Below are positions 56,629 to 64,000 of a stretch of DNA of 64,000 nt, one piece after another; positions within the stretch are counted from its first letter, which is position 1; each line of letters opens with the position of its first letter. Origin of the DNA: Haladaptatus pallidirubidus (GTDB lineage Archaea > Halobacteriota > Halobacteria > Halobacteriales > Haladaptataceae); assembly GCF_020700235.1 (NCBI RefSeq), contig NZ_CP085301.1:2418001-2482000 (forward strand), given 5' to 3'. Under the pieces are notes generated by a model. That model did no database searches, was not told the origin of the DNA, and saw only the letters and a list, made by a program, of their open reading frames with translations. A program made the translations under genes and the position numbers.

Positions 56629-57201
56629 TTATTCGAATTCCACGTCGTCCAACTCCACGCCTTCTCCGAACAACCACGCCGAGTGTTCCACCGCGTACTC
56701 CTTGTGGCCTTCCTCGACGTATCCCACGGCGTCCTCCACGATGACGGGTTTGAAATCCCGCAGTCCGGCGCTCCCGGCGGTGTGGAGGACGCAGACGTTT
56801 GCCAGCGTCCCGCAGATGAGCAGGTCTTTGATACCGTGAGTGTCGAGATAGCCTTCGAGGTCGGTCTGATAGAACGCGTCGTAGGTGTGTTTCGTGACGA
56901 CGTGGTCGTCTTCGCGCACGTCGAGTTCGTCTACGATTTCCGTCTCCCACGAGCCTTCGACGACGTGTTCGCCCCAGCGGTCGAACTCGTCGTAGTAGTG
57001 TGCGTCCTCGAACTGTTCCGGCGGGTGAACGTCGCGGGTGAACACCACCGACGCACCCGCCTCGCGTGCGCGTTCGAGCAGATTCTGAATCGGGTTGATA
57101 ACGTCCTCGCTTCCCGGCGCATAGAGGCTTCCGTCCGGGTGACAGAAGCCGTTTTGCATGTCAACGACGATGACGGCGGTCGAATCGGGGTCGAAGTTCA
57201 T
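56629..57201 (-). CDS. Isochorismatase-family cysteine hydrolase (nicotinamidase-like)
   Basis: 190 residues. Catalytic triad positions: Asp in AVIVVDMQNGFC, Lys in HVVTKHTYDAFY, Cys in LLICGTLANVCVLHTA. Zinc site residues resemble nicotinamidase (VHPPEQF). If a nicotinamidase, its product nicotinate would be the substrate of the phosphoribosyltransferase gene 1.7 kb away. Full length. Confidence 0.9.
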   Translation of the reverse strand: MNFDPDSTAVIVVDMQNGFCHPDGSLYAPGSEDVINPIQNLLERAREAGASVVFTRDVHPPEQFEDAHYYDEFDRWGEHVVEGSWETEIVDELDVREDDHVVTKHTYDAFYQTDLEGYLDTHGIKDLLICGTLANVCVLHTAGSAGLRDFKPVIVEDAVGYVEEGHKEYAVEHSAWLFGEGVELDDVEFE

Positions 57202-57313
57202 GTCGAATTCTATGGCCGGTTCGAACCAAACCGTTTCGGAAGTCTCTGATCTATCTTCTCACATCACATTCACGACCTTTTTTACACAGTAGTCCTACCT
57301 GTCCCCTACAGGA

Positions 57314-58813
57314 ATGCGAACGATCACCGTTGTCGCGGTCGCTCTCATGCTCGTCTTGGCCGGGTGTTCATCGACTCCCACCGAGGACACGACCACGAGC
57401 GATCCCGACGTGACGAACACGACGCAAACCCCCGACACGCCATCGGGCGAGAAAAAAGCGATTCACCCGCCTGACCCCGAGTCCGACGTGTTGGGATGGG
57501 AGGACGGTTACTGGTACAACGAGACGGTCAACGTCACCCGTGACGACGGACTGAACGACTCGGAACTTGACGCCGTTGTCAGTCGGTCGATGGCCCGCGT
57601 CGAGAAGATTCGAGGGTTAGAGTTCGACAAAAAGGTTCCAGTGAAAGTTATCTCGCGCGACCAGTTCCGGAGCGAACAGAGTCGACAGACGACGTCGCCG
57701 GAGCGGACGTTGTTCGACAACGTCAAATTCGAGGCGCTGATGATGATCGACGAATCGACCGACTCAATCGCGGTGCAGACCAAAAACTCCGGGTCGTCGG
57801 TCGGCGGCTACTACAGCCCGGAAAAGGAGTCCATCGTTATCATTTCGAACAACCAGAGTTCGCCCAAGATGAACGAGATTACGCTGTCACAGGAGTTGTT
57901 CCACGCGCTCCAAGACCAGAAATTCGGATTCGACTCGTTCGATCAATCCACCCGCGAGCGCCACAACGCAATCGACGGTGTCGTCGAGGGCGACGGCAAC
58001 TATCTCGATTATCTCTACGAACAGCGATGTAACAACGCGTGGAAGGGAACGTGCCTGATGCGCGATCAAAGCGAGAACGGTGGTGCCGGCCAGCTCGCCA
58101 ACATCGGCCCGTATCTACTCAAATTCCAACCGTACAGCGATGGCCCGCCATTCGTGAAGCAAATCCACCAAGAGCAGGGCTGGGAGGGTGTCAACGCACT
58201 TTACGAGAATCCACCGGCCAGCACCGAACAGATAATTCATCCCAAAAAGCACCCGGCCGACGAGCCAGCCCAAATTACCGTACAGGACAGAACCAGCAAC
58301 GGCTGGGAACGCTTGAAGCCGGAGGGTCGTCCGAACTTCGGCGAAGTCGGCGAAGCGGGTATCTTCTCGATGTTCATGTATCCCGCCTACGAGAGTCAGG
58401 GTGGCGCACCCATCATCCCTCCCAATCAGTTCATCAACAGGGACAGCGAGGGCAACCCACAGGAGTTCAACCCGTTGAACTACCGAAGTACGCCGACTGA
58501 AGGCTGGGACGGCGACAAAATCGTCGCATACACGAACGACAATACGCCGAGAAACGAGACCGGATACGTCTTTAAAACAAAATGGGATTCGAAACAGGAT
58601 GCCACCGAGTTCGTGGACGCCTACAAAAAACTGCTCAACTATCGCAACGCTGAGCAAGTCGATGGCCGACAGAACACGTGGACGGTGCCCGACAGCACCG
58701 GTTTCGGTGACGCCTTCTACGTCCAGCAGAACGGCGACACTGTCGTCATCGTGAACGCGCCGAAAGTGAGCGACCTCTCCGACGTTCGAAGCGGTTCCGC
58801 GCCGCAGGCGTAA
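57314..58813 (+). CDS. Hvo_1808-family surface lipoprotein, degenerate zinc-protease motif
   Basis: 499 residues with lipoprotein signal VVAVALMLVLAGC (C18) and a Thr/Asp-rich linker. The protease-like helix reads LSQELFHALQDQKFGFD, where related surface proteins have HExxH; here the first His is Gln. Sequons suggest glycosylation. C-terminal part has VFKTKWDSKQDATEFVDAYK. A former protease domain now acting in binding or structure is possible. Family name is from memory. Confidence 0.85.
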   Translation: MRTITVVAVALMLVLAGCSSTPTEDTTTSDPDVTNTTQTPDTPSGEKKAIHPPDPESDVLGWEDGYWYNETVNVTRDDGLNDSELDAVVSRSMARVEKIRGLEFDKKVPVKVISRDQFRSEQSRQTTSPERTLFDNVKFEALMMIDESTDSIAVQTKNSGSSVGGYYSPEKESIVIISNNQSSPKMNEITLSQELFHALQDQKFGFDSFDQSTRERHNAIDGVVEGDGNYLDYLYEQRCNNAWKGTCLMRDQSENGGAGQLANIGPYLLKFQPYSDGPPFVKQIHQEQGWEGVNALYENPPASTEQIIHPKKHPADEPAQITVQDRTSNGWERLKPEGRPNFGEVGEAGIFSMFMYPAYESQGGAPIIPPNQFINRDSEGNPQEFNPLNYRSTPTEGWDGDKIVAYTNDNTPRNETGYVFKTKWDSKQDATEFVDAYKKLLNYRNAEQVDGRQNTWTVPDSTGFGDAFYVQQNGDTVVIVNAPKVSDLSDVRSGSAPQA

Positions 58814-58920
58814 CTCCGACTCTTTCTCGATATCGTTTTCCGAAATCCACTCTCCCGACAAACCCGGTGGTTTTTCGCTGTCGCGGGAAATATCCCCGGT
58901 ATGAGCAACAGGTGGTGCGC

Positions 58921-60066
58921 GTGAGCGACCGATTCGACGTGGTTTCCGAGGATGCGATTCGCGACGGAACCGCGACGGACGCCTACTTTTTACGTACCGA
59001 GACGACGCTCGAAGCCGCAGGAAAGAACCCGCACGTCGTCGCGGAGGTAACTGCCGACCAGTTCCCGACCGGCGAGTTCGAACTTCTCGCCGGTCTGAAA
59101 GACGCGGCACATCTCCTCGAGGGATTGCCCATCGACGCGGACGCGATGGAAGAGGGGCGACTGTTCGACGGCGGACCGGTGTGTACCATCGAAGGCCGAT
59201 ATCTCGATTTCGCTCGGCACGAAACCTCGCTTCTGGGCTTTCTATCCCACGCCTCCGGAATGGCGACGAACGCGCTCGAAGCGCGCGTCGCCGCGCCGAA
59301 CTCCCATCTCGTGAGTTTCGGCGCGCGACACGTCCACCCGTCGATTGCGGCGGTCGTGGAACGATCTGCCCTCATCGCTGGATTGGATGGATTTTCGCAC
59401 GTCGCGGCGGGCGAAATCCTCGGCAAGGAACCGAGCGGCACGATGCCTCACGCACTCCTCATCTGTTTCGGCAGTGGCGAACAGGAAGAAGCGTGGCACG
59501 CCTTCGACGATGCGGTCGGCGACGACGTTCCCCGAATCGCGCTCTGTGACACCTTCTCGGACGAAAAAGACGAGGTGCTTCGCGCGGCGAACGCGCTCGG
59601 CGATTCGCTCGACAGTGTTCGAATCGACACCACCGGCTCGCGCCGGGGTGACTTCCGTCACATCCTGCGCGAACTGCGCTGGGAACTTGATTCCCACGGC
59701 TTCGAGGGCGTGGACATCTTCGCCAGCGGCGGACTCGGTTCCGACGAACTCCGCGAACTCCGCGACGTGGCCGACGGCTTCGGCGTCGGCAGTCACATCA
59801 CTAGCGCGGAACCGATTGATTTCGCACTCGATATCGTGGAAATAGAGGGTGAACCGGTGGCGAAGCGGGGGAAACTATCGGGTAAAAAACAAGCGTATCG
59901 AACCGCGGAGGGCGAGCATCACGTCGGACTCGCGCGTCACGATGCTGATGCAGACGGTGAGCCGCTACTGCAACCGCTCATTCGTGACGGTGAAATCGTT
60001 CGAGAGTTCGACGTAGATTCCGCCGCTCGTCGCGCTCGCGACGACGCTTCGCTTGTCAGCTTCTGA
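58921..60066 (+). CDS. pncB: Nicotinate phosphoribosyltransferase
   Basis: 381 residues from a GTG start (VSDRFDVVSEDAIRDGTATD). Core motifs: TDAYFLRTE, SFGARHVHPSIAAVVERSAL, GKEPSGTMPHALL, IRIDTTGSRRGDF-type acceptor loop and FASGGLGSDELREL phosphate site. Salvages nicotinate to nicotinate mononucleotide for NAD. An ATG upstream at about 58900 is out of frame and stops early, so GTG is favoured over the longer ATG frame at 58867. Confidence 0.9.
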   Translation: MSDRFDVVSEDAIRDGTATDAYFLRTETTLEAAGKNPHVVAEVTADQFPTGEFELLAGLKDAAHLLEGLPIDADAMEEGRLFDGGPVCTIEGRYLDFARHETSLLGFLSHASGMATNALEARVAAPNSHLVSFGARHVHPSIAAVVERSALIAGLDGFSHVAAGEILGKEPSGTMPHALLICFGSGEQEEAWHAFDDAVGDDVPRIALCDTFSDEKDEVLRAANALGDSLDSVRIDTTGSRRGDFRHILRELRWELDSHGFEGVDIFASGGLGSDELRELRDVADGFGVGSHITSAEPIDFALDIVEIEGEPVAKRGKLSGKKQAYRTAEGEHHVGLARHDADADGEPLLQPLIRDGEIVREFDVDSAARRARDDASLVSF

Positions 60067-60087
60067 ATTCGTTCGATTAGTCGATTT

Positions 60088-60690
60088 TTAAATCCGTTCG
60101 ATACTCCCTTCTGGTTTTCGCTCGCGGAACACTGGCCCTTCGATGAGGGTGACGAACACGTCGTCTTCTTCCCACGCGCCGTGGGGAAGTCCGGCTTTCC
60201 GACACGCCCGGTCGAGGTATTCGAACTCGCTCCAGTTGTGTTCTGTGGGGAGCGTCGGATACATCCACGCGTGCTTGCCGTTGCCTTCGACGGCGACGCC
60301 GTGGCGGCCCAGCTCTATGTCTCGCGTCGGGTTGTCCGTCAACATCGTGTTCTCGACGATGAACACGGAGATGTTGAGGTTCGACAACTCGGCCGGTTCG
60401 ATTTCCGACCCGCAGGAGTCGCCGCTCGCCGCCGCGATGGCGGAATCGACGATTTGGTGTCCTAACTGTTCGCTCGTGTCGTAGGCACCAGCGCACCCAC
60501 GGAGACTTCCACGCCCACGGGTGGACTCCAGCCGGACGAAGACGCCCGTTCGGGCGTAGAATGCTTCTCGCATACTGCCCGGTTGCTCTCGTTGTCCATT
60601 GATAACATACGAATTTACTGCCTCCCGTGCGAGTTCTACCGCGCGCGTGCCATCCTCGTAAGAGAGGGCTACTGCCTGTGCCTCAGACAT
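60088..60690 (-). CDS. AMMECR1-domain protein
   Basis: 200 residues with the nearly invariant LRGCAG motif (GSLRGCAGAYDTSEQLGH) and WMYPTLPTEHNWSEFEYLDR. Found in archaea and eukaryotes, sometimes next to MEMO1-type dioxygenases and radical SAM genes; biochemical role unsettled. The start sits about 30 bases after AT-rich sequence on its strand. Confidence 0.93.
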   Translation of the reverse strand: MSEAQAVALSYEDGTRAVELAREAVNSYVINGQREQPGSMREAFYARTGVFVRLESTRGRGSLRGCAGAYDTSEQLGHQIVDSAIAAASGDSCGSEIEPAELSNLNISVFIVENTMLTDNPTRDIELGRHGVAVEGNGKHAWMYPTLPTEHNWSEFEYLDRACRKAGLPHGAWEEDDVFVTLIEGPVFRERKPEGSIERI

Positions 60691-60773
60691 ACAAGTTCCT
60701 TATGCACAGAAGCATCTTCAACGCTTCCCTTCAATCTGGCTGGCTTTAAGCCCCCATGACTACGAGGACCGAA

Positions 60774-60783
60774 CGGCTTAAAC
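60774..60783 (+). promoter_or_regulatory. Promoter of RNase P RNA
   Basis: CGGCTTAAAC, 23-32 bases before the predicted RNA start at 60806; matches the haloarchaeal stable-RNA box seen at the rRNA promoters. Confidence 0.65.
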
Positions 60784-60805
60784 GCGAGTATGAACTAGTT
60801 TTCCC

Positions 60806-61192
60806 CGGCAGAGGGAGCTCGGTTCCCGCGGATAACGGTTCCGGCGTACTACCGGAACCCACGTGAGGAAAGTCCCCCCACCGTCCGAGCAGGCAACCGA
60901 ACGCAAGTTCGGAGTGGGAGACCACTGGCTCTGGAACAGAAACGAGACCACTTCGTGTGACCGATGCAGTGCGCGAACCGACCCGAGAGGGGAGGGAGTT
61001 AACCCACTAAGGGCGCGTGACGAACGTCACGCCACGTCGTGTTGACTCTGTCAACGCGCGGATCACGAAGAATGGATGGAACGGTGAATCCTTGCCGGTG
61101 CAAGTCCGTACCGCACAGGTAGCTCGGACACACGGTGCGGACGCTTAGCCGAATGCCGAGCTGAACAGAAGGGGGCTTACTCCCCTCAGCCG
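60806..61192 (+). ncRNA. rnpB: RNase P RNA (archaeal type A)
   Basis: Conserved core GAGGAAAGTCCCCCC near 60867, GGAACGGTGAATCCTTGCCG near 61078 and ACAGAAGGGGGCTTACT near 61165 are all present. The ends pair (CGGC at 60806-60809 with GCCG at 61189-61192) as helix P1. About 387 bases. The ribozyme cleaves tRNA 5' leaders. Ends set from the terminal helix and could be off by a few bases. Confidence 0.93.
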
Positions 61193-61196
61193 ATTT

Positions 61197-61289
61197 TCAG
61201 ATGCCGAACGCGAATGCCAGTAGTGCGACCCCTGCGAGTACCTCAACCGCGACCATCGCCAGGGCGGCGCTTGCTTTGATGTGCGTCAT
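61197..61289 (-). CDS. 30-residue single-helix membrane peptide
   Basis: MTHIKASAALAMVAVEVLAG continuing VALLAFAFGI: one hydrophobic helix with basic Lys near the N-terminus. It converges on rnpB, with only four bases between. The 275 bases up to the ATPase gene contain AT-rich promoter-like sequence and nothing else I can name. Small hydrophobic proteins of this size exist in haloarchaea; short length makes chance possible. Confidence 0.5.
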   Translation of the reverse strand: MTHIKASAALAMVAVEVLAGVALLAFAFGI

Positions 61290-61564
61290 ACTACACCCAG
61301 TTACGCGGTGGACGGCTACCCCAATAAGTGAGAACGATGGTTACGAATCGTTTCCGTTTTCAATGGTCTATTAACGGATTGAACGGTTTTGAACGGTGTT
61401 TTTCACTCCAAAAGTACCGATGAAACGCTCTGGAACGCGGGGCAACGAACGTCAGTCGCGCGTCTCGTTATTAACTAACCGGAAATTATTTAATAAGAAT
61501 GGCCTAAACTGGCCCCGTTTTCTGGCAGAGAAATTAATAACTCTTCGGTGACTACGGTTCGGTA

Positions 61565-64000
61565 ATGAGCAACAACGAGGCTGAGACGCTTCGTCTCTCG
61601 GTTCCCAGTATGGATTGTGCATCCTGCGCCGGGAAAGTAACGAAAAGCGTCGAATCCCTCGACGGCGTCGAGGGAACCGACGCGCAGGTCGCCTCGGGAC
61701 GATTGGTCGTCACGTTCGACGCGAGCCGCACCGAGACGAATGCCATTCGAACCGCTGTCGAGAGCGCGGGCTACGAGGTGGACGATACGCGAACCGAGAC
61801 GCTTTCGGTTCCTAGCATGGACTGTCCGTCCTGCGCCGGAAAGGTCGAAAACGCGCTTTCAGACGTAACCGGCGTCGTGGAGTACGACACGCAACCGACG
61901 TCGGGCCGAGTCGTTATCACGACCGTTTCGGACGCGTCACGCGACGACCTCGTGGCGGCCGTCGAAGCTGCGGGCTACGAAGTCGAACAAATATCTGGCG
62001 CCGATTCCGACGGTTCGGCAGCCGACTCTCCGCACGCTGTGTGGACGAGTTCCCGTGCCCTGAAAACGTGGACCGGAGGCATTTTCCTCGTGTTCGGACT
62101 GGTGTTCGAATTTCTATTCCCAGCTTTGAACCCCGAACTATTCTCCGCGGTTGGCGCGCCGTTCACCGCGGCGGACGTCGGCTTCCTCGCGGCCACCGCA
62201 ATCGGTGGGCAGGAAATCGTCCGAAACGGCTACTACTCCGCGAAAAACGCCAGCCTCGACATCGACCTGCTGATGTCCGCGGGAATCATCGGCGCGCTCG
62301 CCGTCGGTTTGTACTTCGAATCCGCGACGCTTGCGGTGTTGTTCAGCGTCGCCGAACTCCTCGAACGGTTTTCGATGGATAGAGCGCGAAACTCCCTGCG
62401 CGAACTGATGGATCTCTCGCCGGATACGGCGACGGTTCGGCGCGAGGGAAACGAAGAGACGGTTCCGGTCGAAGAGGTTCACGTCGGGAACACCGTGGTC
62501 GTTCGTCCCGGCGAGAAAATCCCGGTCGATGGCGACGTGCGCGAGGGAACGAGTTCGGTTAATCAAGCACCAATCACGGGCGAAAGCGTTCCGGTAGAGA
62601 AAGAAGTCGGCGACGAAGTGTTCGCCGGAACGGTGAACGAGGAGGGCTATCTCGAAGTCGAAACGACCGCTGAAGCGGGCGATTCGACCATCTCGAACAT
62701 CGTGGAGATGGTCGAGGATGCGCAGGGCAATCAAACCGACCACGAGCAATTCGTCGATCGATTCGCGCGCTACTACACCCCCGTCGTGGTCGTCGGGGCG
62801 ATTCTCACCGCCGCGGTGCCGCCCCTTCTCTTCGATGCACCGTTTCAGGAGTGGTTCGTCCGCGGACTCACGCTCCTCGTGGTGGCCTGTCCCTGTGCGT
62901 TCGTCATCAGCACGCCCGTCAGCGTGGTTTCCGGAATCACCAGTTCCGCGCGAAACGGCGTTCTCATCAAGGGCGGCGACCACCTCGAAGCGATGGGCGA
63001 ACTCGATTCGGTCGCCTTCGACAAAACCGGTACGCTGACCAAGGGCGAACTGACCGTTACGGACGTTCTCTCGCTCAACGGAAACAACGCGGACGACGTG
63101 CTCCAGTGCGCCCACAGCATCGAACGCCGGAGCGAACACCCAATCGCCGAGGCCATCATCGACCATGCGCACGAGCGAGGCGTCGGCGAGCGCGAGGTGT
63201 CCAACTTCGAGAGTCTGACCGGAAAAGGCGTCCGCGCCGACTTGGACGGCGTGACTCATTACGCTGGAAAACCTGCACTGTTCGCCGAATTGGGCTTCGA
63301 CCTCGAACACACACATCTGACGACTGATGGAGGCAGCGCGATCGTCCAGCAGGGCGAGACGGTCGAATCGCTCGAACCAGAAAGCATCTGTGACGGTCGG
63401 GAGGACTGCCTCGACCTGCTCGCGGAGGTCGTCCCGCGCTTCGAACAGGAAGGAAAGACAATCGTCCTCGTCGGAACCGAAGAGGAACTGGAGGGCGTCA
63501 TCGCCGTCACGGACGAAGTTCGTCCCGGCGCAAAAAGAGCCGTCGAACGACTCCACGACCTCGGCGTCTCACGCGTGGTGATGCTCACGGGGGACAACGA
63601 AGGCACCGCCCGCGCAATCGCGGAACAGGTCGGCGTGGACGAGTTCCGGGCCGAACTCCTCCCCGAGGAGAAAGTGTCCGCCGTCGAAGAGCTCACCGAG
63701 GGCGGCGTCGCCATGGTCGGCGACGGTATCAACGACGCGCCCGCGATGGCCGCCGCAACCGTCGGAGTTGCCATGGGCGCGGCCGGAACCGACACCGCCA
63801 TCGAAACCGCCGACGTGGCCCTGATGAGTGACGACCTCTCGAAACTGCCGTACCTCCGCAAACTCGCCCGAAAGGCGAACGGCGTCATCCGGCAGAACAT
63901 CTGGGCGAGTCTCGCCGTGAAAGCCGTCCTCGCGGTGGGCGCGCCGTTCGGACTGGTGAGCGTCGCTCAAGCCATCATCATCGGCGACATGGGGATGAGC
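61565..64000 (+). CDS. Zn/Cd/Pb-exporting P-type ATPase (ZntA-like), 3' end beyond the window
   Basis: 812 codons are visible and the frame is still open at the edge; the last residues ([10 protein letters not shown]) are near the usual C-terminus. Two N-terminal HMA domains (MDCASC, C18/C21; MDCPSC, C87/C90), eight expected helices, CPC at 442-444 followed by [13 protein letters not shown], which is the P1B-2 (ZntA) rather than the copper pattern, then DKTGTLTK (phosphorylated D486), HP motif in SEHPIAEAI and [11 protein letters not shown] metal efflux pump of the cell membrane. An AT-rich region with repeated ACGG-type motifs upstream may hold an operator. Confidence 0.93.
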   Translation, partial: MSNNEAETLRLSVPSMDCASCAGKVTKSVESLDGVEGTDAQVASGRLVVTFDASRTETNAIRTAVESAGYEVDDTRTETLSVPSMDCPSCAGKVENALSDVTGVVEYDTQPTSGRVVITTVSDASRDDLVAAVEAAGYEVEQISGADSDGSAADSPHAVWTSSRALKTWTGGIFLVFGLVFEFLFPALNPELFSAVGAPFTAADVGFLAATAIGGQEIVRNGYYSAKNASLDIDLLMSAGIIGALAVGLYFESATLAVLFSVAELLERFSMDRARNSLRELMDLSPDTATVRREGNEETVPVEEVHVGNTVVVRPGEKIPVDGDVREGTSSVNQAPITGESVPVEKEVGDEVFAGTVNEEGYLEVETTAEAGDSTISNIVEMVEDAQGNQTDHEQFVDRFARYYTPVVVVGAILTAAVPPLLFDAPFQEWFVRGLTLLVVACPCAFVISTPVSVVSGITSSARNGVLIKGGDHLEAMGELDSVAFDKTGTLTKGELTVTDVLSLNGNNADDVLQCAHSIERRSEHPIAEAIIDHAHERGVGEREVSNFESLTGKGVRADLDGVTHYAGKPALFAELGFDLEHTHLTTDGGSAIVQQGETVESLEPESICDGREDCLDLLAEVVPRFEQEGKTIVLVGTEEELEGVIAVTDEVRPGAKRAVERLHDLGVSRVVMLTGDNEGTARAIAEQVGVDEFRAELLPEEKVSAVEELTEGGVAMVGDGINDAPAMAAATVGVAMGAAGTDTAIETADVALMSDDLSKLPYLRKLARKANGVIRQNIWASLAVKAVLAVGAPFGLVSVAQAIIIGDMGMS

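Noticed and set aside
62138..63556. 472-codon minus-strand frame over the P-type ATPase
   Set aside because: Antisense to intact P-type ATPase motifs; composition typical of a reverse frame.

Overview
The window is a chromosomal segment of a halophilic archaeon (class Halobacteria). The evidence is the acidic proteome (many Asp/Glu), archaeal 16S/23S/5S rRNA with a downstream tRNA-Cys, archaeal RNase P RNA, archaeal eS6 and aIF1A, Tat-type signal peptides including a Tat lipoprotein, promoters with TATA boxes about 25 bases before the ATG, and several haloarchaea-only protein families. Base composition is moderate for the group. A Haladaptatus-like genus is my guess from gene content and composition, not something the sequence proves.

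Region by region. 1-6.8 kb: the tail of a heavy-metal-associated domain protein, then a haem cluster (hemE; hemG and hemH overlapping by 4 bases) interrupted by a cytochrome P450 and its divergent Bat-type regulator, then an HxlR regulator. 7.1-13.1 kb: a complete rRNA operon with at least four tandem promoters, processing stems, a 16S-23S spacer that holds a tRNA-like remnant and an internal promoter rather than a recognisable tRNA-Ala, then 23S, 5S and tRNA-Cys. 13.3-32.7 kb: housekeeping and metabolic genes (aIF1A, tRNA-Lys, an ArgE-type deacylase, SDR, Rieske and M23 proteins, aldehyde dehydrogenase, eS6, a hybrid sensor kinase). This stretch includes a translationally coupled pair of beta-CASP nuclease and RNA ligase. 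33.1-34.7 kb: a Tat-exported protein made of ten regularly spaced, curli-like Q/N half-repeats plus a His/Lys-rich tract; it is the most unusual gene here. 35-44.7 kb: YHS, BtpA, phosphotransferase, DHH phosphoesterase, an ABC-2 exporter pair, three universal stress proteins and GNAT. 44.8-51.6 kb: a dipeptide/oligopeptide ABC importer with a fused double ATPase. 51.6-60.7 kb: small membrane proteins, a deleted hydrolase pseudogene, a sugar nucleotidyltransferase, dihydroorotase, a lipoate-ligase-like protein, isochorismatase-like and NAD-salvage genes and an AMMECR1 protein. 60.8-64 kb: RNase P RNA, a 30-residue membrane protein and a ZntA-like P-type ATPase that runs off the end.

How the parts fit. 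HemE, a HemY-type oxidase and a ferrochelatase with a C-terminal cysteine cluster would support porphyrin-dependent haem synthesis, which is unusual for archaea and would supply the adjacent P450. Many genes are joined by ATGA overlaps, which marks translational units: hemH-hemG, nuclease-ligase, the 30016/30450 pair, the ABC-2 pair, USP-GNAT and the Dpp permeases. Two genes show recent damage: the alpha/beta hydrolase at 51.9 kb (internal deletion) and the zinc carboxypeptidase at 38.5 kb (frameshift at its Tat signal). I saw no CRISPR array, intact insertion sequence or provirus.
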